Of a DNA stretch of 64,000 nucleotides, positions 23,726 to 33,153 are shown piece by piece. The notes below the pieces were generated by a model. The model saw only the letters and a program-made list of their open reading frames with translations, was not told where the DNA came from and ran no database searches. How positions within the stretch are numbered: the first letter of the stretch is position 1; every line of letters starts with the position of its first letter. The position numbers were made by a program, and so were the translations under genes. The stretch comes from Rhodoferax antarcticus ANT.BR (GTDB lineage Bacteria > Pseudomonadota > Gammaproteobacteria > Burkholderiales > Burkholderiaceae_C): assembly GCF_001938565.1 (NCBI RefSeq), contig NZ_MSYM01000013.1, positions 249,496 through 313,495 on the forward strand, written 5' to 3'.

Positions 23726-26164
23726 ATGTTTTCTACCATGACCCCCCAAACCGCTGATGCCGGTCTGCTGCATAACCTTAACCCCGAGCAGTTGGCCGCT
23801 GTCACGCTGCCAGCCGAGCACGCACTGATCCTCGCCGGCGCCGGTTCCGGCAAGACCCGGGTGCTGACCACCCGCATTGCCTGGCTGCTGCAAACCGGGC
23901 AGGTGTCGCCCGGCGGCATTCTGGCGGTGACGTTTACCAACAAGGCCGCCAAAGAGATGATGACCCGCCTGGGTGCGATGCTGCCGGTGAACGTGCGTGG
24001 CATGTGGATTGGCACCTTCCACGGCCTGTGCAACCGGTTTTTGCGCGCACATTACAAGCTGGCGAATTTGCCGCAGGCTTTTCAGATTCTCGACACGCAA
24101 GACCAACTCTCCAGCATCAAGCGGCTGTACAAACAGTTTGGCGTGGACGACGAACGCTATCCCGCCAAACAAACGCAGTGGTTCATTGGCGGCTGCAAGG
24201 AAGACGGGTTGCGGCCCAATGCCGTCGTGGCCCGCGACGACGAAACCCGCAAAAAGGTCGAGCTTTACCAGCTCTATGAAGAGCAATGCCAGCGCGAAGG
24301 CGTGGTCGATTTTGGCGAGCTGATGCTGCGCAGCTACGAGCTGCTGCAGGGCAACGACCCGATCCGCGAGCATTACCAGCGGCGCTTTCGGCACATCCTC
24401 ATCGACGAGTTTCAAGACACCAACAAGCTGCAATACGCCTGGATCAAGATGCTGGCTGGCACCGGCGCGCACAGCAGTGTCGACGGCGCCTTTCAGCCCA
24501 CCGGTTGTGTGCTGGCGGTGGGCGACGATGACCAGAGCATCTACGCTTTTCGCGGCGCGCGGGTGGGCAACATGGCCGACTTCGTGCGCGAATTCGGCGT
24601 GCAGCATCAGATCAAGTTAGAGGAAAACTACCGCAGCGGCAGCAACATTCTGGACAGTGCCAACGCGCTCATCAGCCACAACAGCAAGCGCCTGGGCAAA
24701 AACCTGCGCACCGCGCAAGGCCCGGGTGAGCCGGTGCGGGTGTTCGAGGCCAGCAGCGACTTTTTGGAAGCGAATTGGATGGTCGACGAGATGAAACAGC
24801 TGGTGCGTGAAGACGTCGAGCGCAAAGAGATCGCCGTGCTGTACCGCTCTAACGCCCAAAGCCGGGTCATTGAGACCTCACTGTTCAACGCGGGCATGCC
24901 CTACAAGGTCTACGGTGGTCTGCGGTTTTTTGAGCGCGCCGAAATCAAGAACGCGCTGGCTTACCTGCGCTTGCTGGAAAACCCGCGCGACGACACCAGT
25001 TTCATGCGTGCGGTGAACTTCCCGCCGCGCGGCATTGGCGCGCGCAGCCTGGAGCAGTTGCAGGACGTGGCGCGTGCCAGCGGCTGCGCTTTGAGCGACG
25101 CGGTTAGCGCACTCACTGGCAAGGCGGGCGCCAATATTGGCGCGTTTTTGGCAGGCATTGACGTGCTGCGCGAGCAAACCCAGGGCCTGAGCCTGCGCGA
25201 CATCATTGCCGCCACACTCGACCACAGCGGCTTGATTACCCACTACAAGGCCGACCGCGAAGGCGCTGATCGCGTGGAAAACCTGGAAGAACTGGTCAAC
25301 GCCGCCGAGAGTTTTGTCAGCATTGAAGGTTTTGGCCGCGACGCGGTAGCACTGCCAGTGGACGAACTCGGTCAAGCCTTGACGCAATCCCCCGCATCAC
25401 AAGGCCTGGACCTGAACCAGCCGGTGCTGGACATGCCCGCGCCCGATGCTGATACCGGCGAAACCCTGTCGCCGCTGGCCGCATTTTTGACCCACGCCGC
25501 GCTTGAAGCTGGTGACAACCAGGCGCAGGCCGGGCAAGACGCCATTCAGCTCATGACCGTGCACGCCAGCAAAGGCCTGGAGTTTGACTGCGTGTTCATC
25601 ACCGGCATGGAAGAAGGCCTGTTCCCGCACGAAAACTCGATGACTGACCGCGACAGCCTGGAAGAAGAGCGCCGCCTGATGTATGTGGCCATCACTCGCG
25701 CGCGTAAACGCCTGTACCTGAGCCACTCGCAAACCCGCATGCTGCACGGCCAGACGCGTTACAACCTGAAAAGCCGCTTTTTTGAAGAGCTACCCGAAGA
25801 AGCCTTGAAGTGGATCACGCCCAAGCAATCCGGCTTTGGTGGGCACAGCTCAGGCGGTTTTGGCGGTGGTTTTGGTTCAGGATACGCTTCACATTCAGGA
25901 GCTACTGGCGCATATCCTGAAAGGGCTAGAGGCCAATTTGGCACTGATTATTCAAAATATGCCGCACCCGTGCCGCCGCAGCGCCAGGAGGCCTCTGGCC
26001 ACAGTTTCAAGGTGGGCCAGAAGCTGTTTCATGCCAAGTTTGGCGAAGGCAAAGTAACGGCGCTGGAAGGCAGTGGCGACGATGCCCGTGCCCAGATCAA
26101 CTTCCCGCGCCACGGCGTGAAGTGGCTGGCGCTGAGTGTGGCCAAGCTGACGCCGCTGCCGTAA
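23726..26164 (+). CDS. uvrD: DNA helicase II UvrD/PcrA
   Basis: SF1A 3'-5' helicase of nucleotide-excision and mismatch repair, 812 residues. Q motif LNPEQLAAV, Walker A AGAGSGKTRVL (about residues 35-45), NKAAKEM, Walker B DEFQDTNKLQ, GDDDQSIYAFRGA, LEENYRS, VHASKGLEF, and VAITRARKRL motifs are all present. The tail ends in a small Tudor-like domain (VGQKLFHAKFGEGKVTALEG) that binds RNA polymerase in PcrA/UvrD. The Gly-rich linker before it (about residues 705-760) contains a copy of the dispersed repeat encoding SGATGAYPERARGQFG. A degenerate copy of this 3' end lies 1.5 kb downstream beyond uraA. Confidence 0.96.
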   Translation: MFSTMTPQTADAGLLHNLNPEQLAAVTLPAEHALILAGAGSGKTRVLTTRIAWLLQTGQVSPGGILAVTFTNKAAKEMMTRLGAMLPVNVRGMWIGTFHGLCNRFLRAHYKLANLPQAFQILDTQDQLSSIKRLYKQFGVDDERYPAKQTQWFIGGCKEDGLRPNAVVARDDETRKKVELYQLYEEQCQREGVVDFGELMLRSYELLQGNDPIREHYQRRFRHILIDEFQDTNKLQYAWIKMLAGTGAHSSVDGAFQPTGCVLAVGDDDQSIYAFRGARVGNMADFVREFGVQHQIKLEENYRSGSNILDSANALISHNSKRLGKNLRTAQGPGEPVRVFEASSDFLEANWMVDEMKQLVREDVERKEIAVLYRSNAQSRVIETSLFNAGMPYKVYGGLRFFERAEIKNALAYLRLLENPRDDTSFMRAVNFPPRGIGARSLEQLQDVARASGCALSDAVSALTGKAGANIGAFLAGIDVLREQTQGLSLRDIIAATLDHSGLITHYKADREGADRVENLEELVNAAESFVSIEGFGRDAVALPVDELGQALTQSPASQGLDLNQPVLDMPAPDADTGETLSPLAAFLTHAALEAGDNQAQAGQDAIQLMTVHASKGLEFDCVFITGMEEGLFPHENSMTDRDSLEEERRLMYVAITRARKRLYLSHSQTRMLHGQTRYNLKSRFFEELPEEALKWITPKQSGFGGHSSGGFGGGFGSGYASHSGATGAYPERARGQFGTDYSKYAAPVPPQRQEASGHSFKVGQKLFHAKFGEGKVTALEGSGDDARAQINFPRHGVKWLALSVAKLTPLP
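25892..25940 (-). repeat. Dispersed 45-bp repeat inside the uvrD linker
   Basis: On the plus strand TTCAGGAGCTACTGGCGCAT, ATCCTGAAAGGGCTAGAGGC, CAATTT: reverse orientation, with AGCTACTGGCGC and AAGGGCTAGAGGC preserved. The uvrD frame is kept. Confidence 0.8.
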
Positions 26165-26210
26165 ACCCGTTAACTGCCACGGGCGACAGGCCTGTACAGC
26201 GGTCGCTAAA

Positions 26211-27497
26211 TCAGCGCTTGCGGCTCAGCAGCAGGTGCAGGAACACCGCGCCAAAGGTCGCGGTTCCAATGCCACCGAAGGCGAAGTCACCGAACTTCAG
26301 CGTGTAGTCGCCTGTGCCCAAAATCAGGGTAATGGCAGCCACCAGCAGGTTTTTGTTGTCAGAAAAATCGACCTTGTTGTCGACCCAGATCTTGGCGCCG
26401 GCAATGGCGATCAAGCCGAACACCACGATCGACACACCGCCCATCACGGGCAGGGGAATGGCCTGGATCAACGCGCCAAACTTGGGGCTGAAGCCCAGCA
26501 AGATGGCCATGCAACCGGCCACCATGAACACAGCGGTGGAGTAGATCTTGGTGGCAGCCATCACGCCAATATTTTCCGCGTAAGTGGTCACGCCGGTGCC
26601 GCCTGCGCTGCCGGCCACGATGGTGGCAATGCCGTCGCCCATGAAAGCGCGGCCCATGAACTTGTCCAGGTTCTTACCTGTCATTGCCGTCACGGCCTTG
26701 ATGTGACCTAGGTTCTCTGCCACCAAAATAATAGCAACGGGAGCAATCAAGCTCATCGCCTTGGCTTCAAATACGGGCGCTGCAAAATGCGGCAGGCCAA
26801 ACCAGGCAGCGCTGGCAATGCCCGACAGACTCAAAGGCGTGCCAAAACCCATGCCGTTGGTGAGCACCGCGTAAATCAGGCTGGCCAGGATCAGACCCAC
26901 CAGAATCAGCAAGCGTTGAACCATGCCCGAGGTGAACACCGCCACCAGGGCCACGCAGACAAAAGTGATGCCCTGCATCCAGGCGTCAAAGTTCGTGGGT
27001 GCCATGTTTTTGATGGGGATGCCAGCCAGGTTGAGGCCGATCACCGCCACCACCGCGCCAGTGACCACCGGTGGCATCAGCTTTTCGATCCAGAGCGTGC
27101 CAATCGCCTGCACCAGCACGCCGATGAGCGTGTAAACCACGCCGCAGGCGATGATGCCGCCCAGCGCCACGCCGATGTTGGCATTCGGCCCGGGGCCGGT
27201 GTATCCGCTAGCGGCAATCACCACACCGATGAAGGCGAAGCTCGAACCCAGGTAGCTGGGCACCTTGCCGCCGGTGATGAGGAAAAAGATCAGGGTGCCG
27301 ACGCCGCTCATGAGGATGGCGACATTGGGGTCAAACCCCATCAGGATGGGTGCCAGCACCGTGGCGCCGAACATGGCGATCAGGTGTTGCACACCCATCA
27401 CCGTGGTGGAAGGCCAAGGCAGGCGCTCGTCGGGGCCAATCACACCACCGCTTTGCAGCGTGGCGCAAGGCTTCTCTGTCCAGTGAAACATGCTCAT
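26211..27497 (-). CDS. uraA: Uracil-xanthine permease (NCS2 family, UraA-like)
   Basis: Inner-membrane proton symporter for uracil, 428 residues from ATG 27497 ([10 protein letters not shown]; the next ATG at 27491 or one at 27530 are also possible, no clear SD separates them). [20 protein letters not shown], the IGSLIFF-like [20 protein letters not shown] and the signature [20 protein letters not shown] (with the substrate-binding Glu) are present, with about 14 hydrophobic segments. Convergent with uvrD (46 bp between stops), and flanked on the other side by a degenerate copy of the uvrD 3' end. Confidence 0.92.
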   Translation of the reverse strand: MSMFHWTEKPCATLQSGGVIGPDERLPWPSTTVMGVQHLIAMFGATVLAPILMGFDPNVAILMSGVGTLIFFLITGGKVPSYLGSSFAFIGVVIAASGYTGPGPNANIGVALGGIIACGVVYTLIGVLVQAIGTLWIEKLMPPVVTGAVVAVIGLNLAGIPIKNMAPTNFDAWMQGITFVCVALVAVFTSGMVQRLLILVGLILASLIYAVLTNGMGFGTPLSLSGIASAAWFGLPHFAAPVFEAKAMSLIAPVAIILVAENLGHIKAVTAMTGKNLDKFMGRAFMGDGIATIVAGSAGGTGVTTYAENIGVMAATKIYSTAVFMVAGCMAILLGFSPKFGALIQAIPLPVMGGVSIVVFGLIAIAGAKIWVDNKVDFSDNKNLLVAAITLILGTGDYTLKFGDFAFGGIGTATFGAVFLHLLLSRKR

Positions 27498-27627
27498 GCG
27501 AAAAAAATCCAATCTTTGTTTGTTATGCATGGGATTGTCCAAGCAGACCGCACCGCTCATCAGCCAAGAGGCGATTTTCTTTCGCTGTGCCCGGTGGGTT
27601 TGCGCGAAGACAAGGCAGCGTTGGTGT

Positions 27628-27762
27628 TTTGGCTCGTAAAACGCTTCAAATTCAGGAGCTACTGGCGCTTATTCTGAAAGGGCTAGAGGCCATTTTGGTT
27701 CTTATTCTTCTAAATACGCCGATCCGGTGTCGCCGCTGAGCGTGGCTAAGCTGACGCTTTAA
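27628..27762 (+). pseudogene. Degenerate duplicate of the uvrD 3' end
   Basis: In the frame ending at TAA 27760 the sequence reads FGS-stop-NASNSGATGAYSE then RARGHFGSYSSKYADPVSP and LSVAKLTL. It matches the UvrD tail GYASHSGATGAYPERARGQF...SKYAAPVPP and, after an internal deletion that removes the Tudor domain, LSVAKLTPLP. It contains an in-frame stop and no start codon. It includes a further copy of the dispersed repeat (about 27647-27697). Confidence 0.8.
27647..27697 (-). repeat. Dispersed 45-bp repeat within the duplicated uvrD tail
   Basis: TTCAGGAGCTACTGGCGCTT, ATTCTGAAAGGGCTAGAGGC, CATTTT on the plus strand. It agrees with the copy in intact uvrD at all but a few positions, so it was carried along by duplication rather than inserted independently. 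Confidence 0.8.
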
Positions 27763-28036
27763 AGCTGCGCACAACGGCCAGATGGAGCTGTATTTGAAAT
27801 GGCTGGACAAGTTTGAACGCCAGCCAGGCGAAGAAGCCCCCATTGGCCTCATCCTCTGCGCTGAATCCAGCCGCGAACAAGTGGAACTGCTGCAAATGCA
27901 CAAAGACGGCATCACCGTGGCCGAATACTGGACCGAGCTGCCACCCAAGGCGGAGCTGGAGCAGCATCTGCACCAGGCTTTGGTCGAAGCGCGGGAGCGG
28001 CTGGCGCGCCGCGGGGTGTTGTTGGCGGTCCAGTGA
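27755..28036 (+). pseudogene. C-terminal fragment of a DUF1016 (YhcG-like) nuclease gene
   Basis: The frame reads FKAAHNGQMELYLKWLDKFE, RQPGEEAPIGLILCAESSRE, QVELLQMHKDGITVAEYWTE, LPPKAELEQHLHQALVEARE and ends near 28036. This is the conserved C-terminal PDDEXK-type domain of DUF1016/YhcG proteins, normally about 340 residues long. The first 250 or so residues are missing; the frame opens directly after the uvrD-tail remnant. An internal ATG at 27782 would give 84 residues, and expression cannot be excluded. Confidence 0.75.
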
Positions 28037-28070
28037 CCCCAGCTGGCGCCAGAGCCTGGCAAGCGCCGGG

Positions 28071-28859
28071 CTACTCTTTGGTGGGGGTGGCATCCCCCGG
28101 CGCCTCAAAACTATCCCGGTAGGTGAAAAACAGCGAGGTGAAAAACATCGCTGCCACCAAAAGCAGGGCAGGCAAGAGCATGACGCTGCCCAGAGTGGGC
28201 GCGTTGAGCGCGCCAGACAGCGCGGTCAGCATCAGCACCGCGCCAACCATCACCCCCATCCACAAGGCGGCGAACACGGCCAGTGCCCAAAAATTACGCA
28301 GGCAGGCCACGATGCTGAAAAACATGGCTTTGACCGGCGTAATGTCTTGCCAATAGACCAGCGCTGGTGCGTGCCAGAACAGCAAGGACAGCGGCAGATG
28401 CAGGCCGATAAACGTCCACATGGCCATCTGAAAGCTGCTGTTTTCCATCAGTTCGGCGGTAGGCGCTTTGCCGCCCAGGTACATGGTGGCAAAGCCACCG
28501 CCGTCCACTAGGTACGACGCGCCCATCGCGCAGAGGAAACCCACCGCATAGATGGCGCCCAGTGTCAGCATGGCACGCAGTTTCACCGGCCCGGCGCGAA
28601 AGCCGGTGAGCAGGATCAGCGGCATCGGAAAGCGGCCTTGAGTGGCTTCACGGCTGGCGACCATCAGGCCCAAAGTGACGGCGGGCAGCAAAGTCATGGC
28701 CAGCGGCAAGCCAATCAGCGGCACCATGGTGGCCACCGACATCAGCGCCATGAACATGAAAAACAGCCCGGCCAGCGCCAGCGGCTGTTTGAAAAAGGTT
28801 TGCATGCCAAGCTTGACCCAGACAGCGCCCGTGCGGGCTGGTACCAGGGTGAGCTTCAT
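28071..28859 (-). CDS. BPSS1780-family integral membrane protein
   Basis: A 262-residue membrane protein starting MKLTLVPARTGAVWVKLGMQ, with about six hydrophobic segments (near residues 30-55, 55-70, 95-115, 140-160, 180-215 and 220-245). Sequence and its position after thrB fit the BPSS1780 family found in Burkholderiales, whose function is unknown. The stop and start with thrB overlap as ATGA, so the two are translationally coupled. Confidence 0.8.
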   Translation of the reverse strand: MKLTLVPARTGAVWVKLGMQTFFKQPLALAGLFFMFMALMSVATMVPLIGLPLAMTLLPAVTLGLMVASREATQGRFPMPLILLTGFRAGPVKLRAMLTLGAIYAVGFLCAMGASYLVDGGGFATMYLGGKAPTAELMENSSFQMAMWTFIGLHLPLSLLFWHAPALVYWQDITPVKAMFFSIVACLRNFWALAVFAALWMGVMVGAVLMLTALSGALNAPTLGSVMLLPALLLVAAMFFTSLFFTYRDSFEAPGDATPTKE

Positions 28860-29851
28860 GCGGCACCTGCCATTTGTTCAACGTTCATAGCGTGGCGGGT
28901 GCGCTCGCGCAGCACGCGCTCAAAGTGGTCTGGGTCGTGCGCCTGCAGCACGCTGGCAGGGCGCGGCAGATACAAATCGCGCAGGCGCGACACCCAAAAG
29001 CGCAGGGCACCAGCGCGCAGCATGGCCGGCAGCAGTGCGCGCTCCGCCTCTTGCAGCGGTCGCACTACGTTGTAAGCAGCTATCAATGCATGCGCACGCT
29101 GGGCATGATGGACGCCGGTTTCAGGGTCAATACACCAGTCATTGAGGCACACCGCCAAGTCAAAGGCATAGGTGTCAACACCGGCAAAGTAAAAGTCAAA
29201 AAAGCCGCTCAAGTGCGGCTGGCCATTGCGCGTGTCAAACATCACGTTGTCACGAAACAGGTCGGCGTGAATCGGGCCACGGGGCAGGGCGGTGTAGTCT
29301 GGCCGGGTCGCGATGCTGTTTTGGTAGGCCAATTCGCCCTGAATCAGGGCTTTTTGGCTGTCTGTCAGGTGTGGCAGCACCACTGGCACCATGACATTGC
29401 ACCAGCTGAGTCCGTGCAGATTGGGTTGGGCCAACTCAAAATCTCGCCCCGCCAAATGCATGTGCGCCAAGGCCGCACCCACTTGGGCGCAGTGCACCTC
29501 GGTGGGGTTGAGCTCGCTTTTACCGCGCAATTTGTCGACCACCGCTGCGGGCTTGCCGTTGACTTCAAACACCAGCTCACCAGACGCATTGGCGTGCGGC
29601 TCAGGCACCGCAACGCCACGCAGCGCCAGATGTTTCATCAGCCGCAGGTAAAACGGCAGTTGCTCAAAGGTCAGCCGCTCAAACAGTGTCAATACAAAGT
29701 CGTGGGTCTGGCCAGAGAGCTCGGTCGAGGCAAAGTAGTTGGTGTTTTCTATTCCGCCAGCGCAAGCTTTCAGGCTAGTCATTTCCCCCAAGCCCAGCGC
29801 ACGCATCAGACTGCGCGCCTCTTGCTCAGAGACTTCCGTGTAAACCGCCAT
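28856..29851 (-). CDS. thrB: Homoserine kinase, ThrB type II
   Basis: Phosphorylates homoserine on the way to threonine. The 331-residue protein belongs to the choline-kinase/aminoglycoside-phosphotransferase fold used by beta- and alpha-proteobacteria instead of the GHMP enzyme of E. coli. MAVYTEVSEQEARSLM, GGIENTNYF, the catalytic loop GPIHADLFRDNVMF (about residues 193-206) and FFDFYFAGVDTYAFDLAVCL are typical. Operon with the DUF2782 gene (3 bp upstream) and the BPSS1780 gene (ATGA overlap). Confidence 0.93.
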   Translation of the reverse strand: MAVYTEVSEQEARSLMRALGLGEMTSLKACAGGIENTNYFASTELSGQTHDFVLTLFERLTFEQLPFYLRLMKHLALRGVAVPEPHANASGELVFEVNGKPAAVVDKLRGKSELNPTEVHCAQVGAALAHMHLAGRDFELAQPNLHGLSWCNVMVPVVLPHLTDSQKALIQGELAYQNSIATRPDYTALPRGPIHADLFRDNVMFDTRNGQPHLSGFFDFYFAGVDTYAFDLAVCLNDWCIDPETGVHHAQRAHALIAAYNVVRPLQEAERALLPAMLRAGALRFWVSRLRDLYLPRPASVLQAHDPDHFERVLRERTRHAMNVEQMAGAA

Positions 29852-29854
29852 CGT

Positions 29855-30196
29855 TTAAAACCCCAGGACTTTCCAGGTGCGCTCGCCGCTGGCGGGTGCC
29901 ACCTGGTAGCTGGGCATACCGTTTTTGGGTTTCACGTCGATGCTTTTGGTTTCGCTACCCACACGCACTTCGTCAATGCGCGTGGCGGCATCTTCGACAA
30001 CGATGTGCTGCGTGATCTGCTCGGGCGCGCGTTTCGCGGCGTCTGCTGCACTGGCAGGTTGAGCGGCTGGTGGGCTGGCCACCGTCTGGGCTTGTGTCTG
30101 GGCCTGCGCCGAGCCGCAAAGCAGCAGGCACAGGGGCAGGGCGCAGGCCAATGCGCGGGCAGAAAGCTGCGTGGAGGTGTGTGTAAGGTGCATCAT
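29855..30196 (-). CDS. DUF2782 domain protein, secreted
   Basis: A 113-residue protein with a signal peptide (LSARALACALPLCLLLCGSA, cleavage near AQA) and a C-terminal DUF2782 domain (DEVRVGSETKSIDVKPKNGM followed by PSYQVAP). Function unknown; genes of this family sit between polA and thrB in many Burkholderiales, as here. Start codons of this gene and polA are 50 bp apart and divergent. Confidence 0.82.
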   Translation of the reverse strand: MMHLTHTSTQLSARALACALPLCLLLCGSAQAQTQAQTVASPPAAQPASAADAAKRAPEQITQHIVVEDAATRIDEVRVGSETKSIDVKPKNGMPSYQVAPASGERTWKVLGF

Positions 30197-30246
30197 TTGA
30201 TTGTAGTTGTGCCGCTATATCCCGGTGTCGCAGGCAAAATGCCGCC

Positions 30247-33108
30247 ATGACTACTGCCCCAACCAAAACACTGCTGCTTGTTGACGGCTCCAGCTACCTG
30301 TATCGCGCCTTTTTTGCTGGCGGGGACGCCATGAGCGTGACCCTTGCCGATGGCAGCGTTCAGAAGACCGGCGCCATCCGCATCATGATCAACATGCTGC
30401 AAAGCCTGCGCAAAGAGGTGCCTGCCGCTTTTGCGGTGTGTGTTTTCGATGCCAAAGGCCCTACTTTTCGCGACGAGATTTACCCCGCCTACAAGGCCAA
30501 CCGCTCGCCCATGCCGGACGACCTGCGCGCCCAGATCGAGCCCATTCACGAGGTGGTGCGCCTGATGGGCTGGAAGGTGCTGGCCATCTCCGGCGTCGAG
30601 GCTGATGACGTGATTGGCACCCTGGCCGCTACTGCCGACGCGCAGGGCATGCAGGTGATTGTCAGCAGCGGCGACAAAGACCTGGCGCAGCTGGTGAATG
30701 AAAACATCACCATCATCGACACCATGAATGGCCGTCGCCGCGACGTGGCGGGCGTGACGGCTGAATTTGGCGTGCCGCCGCACCTGATGCGCGACTACCA
30801 GGCGCTGGTGGGCGACACTGTGGACAACGTGCCCGGCGTGCCCAAGGTCGGCCCGAAAACCGCCGCCAAGTGGCTCAATGAATACGGCTCGCTCGATGCC
30901 ATCGTGGCCCAGGCCGACAGCATCAAAGGCGCGGTGGGCGAGAACCTGCGCAAGTCGCTGGACTGGCTGCCCACCGGCAAAACCCTGGTCACCATCAAGA
31001 CCGACTGCGATCTGAACGACTGGCTGCCCGCGTTGCCTGCTATGGATAAAATAGCTGTTGGCGCAATGAATACGGGGGCTTTGGCCGTTTTTTATGATAA
31101 ATATGGGTTCAAAGGCCTGGCGCGAGCGCTGGCTGCCAGTGCGCCGGACGCCGCTGGCTCAGGCATTGAGGTCGGATCCGCGACGCGCAGCGCAGACGGC
31201 TCTGACCCCATTTCCGCACGATCACCCACCCGCGAACGCGATCTGTTTGACGACTCCGATCCCACTTCATCAGCCGACCCAGCGCCAACCGCCAAACCTG
31301 TCAGCACGCTGCGCTACGACACCATCCTGACCTGGGAGGCCTTCGATGCCTGGTTTGCCAAGCTGCAAGCCGCCGATTTGGTCGCCATCGACACCGAAAC
31401 CACCTCGCTTGACGAGATGCGTGCGCGCATTGTGGGCATCAGCTTCTCAGTCACGCCTGGCGAAGCCGCCTACATTCCGCTGGCCCATGCTTACCCGGAC
31501 GCCGCTGCGCAACTGCCGCTGGGTGAGGTGCTGGCCAAGATGAAACCCTGGCTGGAGGATGCGGCGCGGCACAAACTTGGCCAGCACATCAAGTACGACC
31601 GCCACGTGTTTGCCAATCACGGCATCGAGGTGCAGGGCTACGCGCACGACACCATGCTGCAAAGTTATGTGCTGGAAGTGCACAAACCGCACGGCCTGGC
31701 CAGCCTGGCAGAGCGCCATCTGGATCGCAAAGGCATCAGTTTTGAAGACCTGTGCGGCAAGGGTGCCAACCAGATCTGTTTTGATCAGGTGGATATTGCC
31801 AAAGCGTCCGAGTATTCCTGTGAAGACTCCGACATGACGCTGGATGTGCACTGCGCCTTGTACCCACAAATTGCCGCCAACGACAAACTGAAGTTTGTCT
31901 ACGAACTGGAAATCGCCAGCAGCGAAACGCTGTACCGCATTGAGCGCAACGGCGTGCTGATCGACGCGCCGACACTGGCGGCGCAAAGCCATGAGCTGGG
32001 CCAACGTATCTTGCAACTCGAAAAAGAGGCGCACGAGCTCGCTGGCCAACCCTTCAACCTGAGTTCGCCAAAACAGATTGGTGAGATTTTTTTCACCCAA
32101 CTCGGCCTGCCCATCGTCAAAAAGACCGCCACCGGCGCGCCGAGCACCGACGAGGAAGTGCTGGAAAAACTCGCCGAAGACTACCCCCTGCCCGCCAAAA
32201 TTCTGGAGCACCGCGGCCTGGCCAAGCTCAAAGGCACCTACACCGACAAGCTGGCGCAACTCGCCCTGCCCAGCGACGGGCGCGTCCACACGCACTACGC
32301 GCAAGCCGTGGCGGTGACCGGGCGCCTTTCCAGCAACGACCCGAATCTGCAAAACATCCCGATCCGCACCCCAGAAGGCCGGCGTGTGCGTGAGGCCTTT
32401 GTGGCACCAGCAGGCTGCCTCATTGCCAGCGCTGATTACAGCCAGATCGAGCTGCGCATCATGGCGCACATCAGCGGCGACGCCGCGCTGCTACTGGCGT
32501 TTCACGACGGCATGGACGTGCACCGCGCCACAGCAGCGGAGATTTTTGGCGTCGATACCGCCCAGGTGAGCAGCGAGCAGCGGCGCTACGCCAAGGTCAT
32601 CAACTTCGGCCTGATCTACGGCATGAGCGCTTACGGCCTGGCCAAAGCGCTGAGCATTGACAACACCGCTGCCAAAAACTACATCGCCCGCTACTTTGAG
32701 CGCTACCCCGGTGTGAAGCACTATATGGACCAAACCCGCACCCTGGCCAAAGCGCAAGGCTATGTGGAAACCGTGTTTGGCCGGCGTCTGTACTTGCCCG
32801 AGATCAACTCGCCCAACGGCCCGCGCCGCGCGGGTGCCGAGCGCGCCGCCATCAACGCGCCGATGCAGGGCACCGCGGCGGATCTGATCAAGCTCAGCAT
32901 GGTCAAGGTGCAAAGCGTCATTGACGAACAAAAGCTGGCCACCAAAATGATCATGCAGGTGCACGATGAGCTGGTGTTTGAGGTGCCAGAGTCAGAAGTG
33001 AACTGGGTGCGCCACGAGGTGCCAAAACTCATGGCCGGTGTGGCGCACCTGAGGGTGCCGCTTCTGGCCGAGGTGGGTGTGGGCTTGAACTGGGATAAAG
33101 CGCATTAG
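30247..33108 (+). CDS. polA: DNA polymerase I
   Basis: Three-domain Pol I, 953 residues. 5' nuclease at residues 1-285 (LLVDGSSYLYRAFF, SGVEADDVIGTLA, GDTVDNVPGVPKVGPKTAAK), proofreading exonuclease from about 365 (VAIDTETTSLDE, YDRHVFANH), and polymerase from about 580 (SSNDPNLQNIP, DYSQIELRIMAHIS, motif O around VINFGLIYGMS, QVHDELVFEV). It is about 25 residues longer than E. coli Pol I. Part of the difference is a low-complexity linker rich in Ser/Asp/Pro (about residues 298-355), and part is a repeat-derived loop at residues 266-284 at the end of the 5' nuclease domain. Confidence 0.97.
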   Translation: MTTAPTKTLLLVDGSSYLYRAFFAGGDAMSVTLADGSVQKTGAIRIMINMLQSLRKEVPAAFAVCVFDAKGPTFRDEIYPAYKANRSPMPDDLRAQIEPIHEVVRLMGWKVLAISGVEADDVIGTLAATADAQGMQVIVSSGDKDLAQLVNENITIIDTMNGRRRDVAGVTAEFGVPPHLMRDYQALVGDTVDNVPGVPKVGPKTAAKWLNEYGSLDAIVAQADSIKGAVGENLRKSLDWLPTGKTLVTIKTDCDLNDWLPALPAMDKIAVGAMNTGALAVFYDKYGFKGLARALAASAPDAAGSGIEVGSATRSADGSDPISARSPTRERDLFDDSDPTSSADPAPTAKPVSTLRYDTILTWEAFDAWFAKLQAADLVAIDTETTSLDEMRARIVGISFSVTPGEAAYIPLAHAYPDAAAQLPLGEVLAKMKPWLEDAARHKLGQHIKYDRHVFANHGIEVQGYAHDTMLQSYVLEVHKPHGLASLAERHLDRKGISFEDLCGKGANQICFDQVDIAKASEYSCEDSDMTLDVHCALYPQIAANDKLKFVYELEIASSETLYRIERNGVLIDAPTLAAQSHELGQRILQLEKEAHELAGQPFNLSSPKQIGEIFFTQLGLPIVKKTATGAPSTDEEVLEKLAEDYPLPAKILEHRGLAKLKGTYTDKLAQLALPSDGRVHTHYAQAVAVTGRLSSNDPNLQNIPIRTPEGRRVREAFVAPAGCLIASADYSQIELRIMAHISGDAALLLAFHDGMDVHRATAAEIFGVDTAQVSSEQRRYAKVINFGLIYGMSAYGLAKALSIDNTAAKNYIARYFERYPGVKHYMDQTRTLAKAQGYVETVFGRRLYLPEINSPNGPRRAGAERAAINAPMQGTAADLIKLSMVKVQSVIDEQKLATKMIMQVHDELVFEVPESEVNWVRHEVPKLMAGVAHLRVPLLAEVGVGLNWDKAH
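31044..31096 (-). repeat. Dispersed 45-bp repeat inside polA
   Basis: On the plus strand AAATAGCTGTTGGCGCAATG, AATACGGGGGCTTTGGCCG, TTTTTTATG. ATAGCT, GGCGC and GGGCT blocks keep family spacing in reverse orientation. It encodes MDKIAVGAMNTGALAVFYDK in frame. Confidence 0.7.
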
Positions 33109-33153
33109 GCGCAGGAAGCGCACCAAGCGCGGCGATACAAGGAGCATGTGACG

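Noticed and set aside
23702..24607. Upstream extension of the secreted-protein frame, antisense to uvrD
   Set aside because: Overlaps the uvrD coding region and has no homologue-like features; the signal peptide at 23701 marks the true start.
26717..26757. AATAGCAACGGGAGCAATC in uraA resembling the repeat
   Set aside because: It encodes the conserved UraA signature [12 protein letters not shown]; only a few repeat positions agree.
29072..29100. AGCAGCTATCAATGCATG in thrB as a repeat copy
   Set aside because: It encodes ALIAAYNVV of the conserved kinase; the left half of the repeat is absent.
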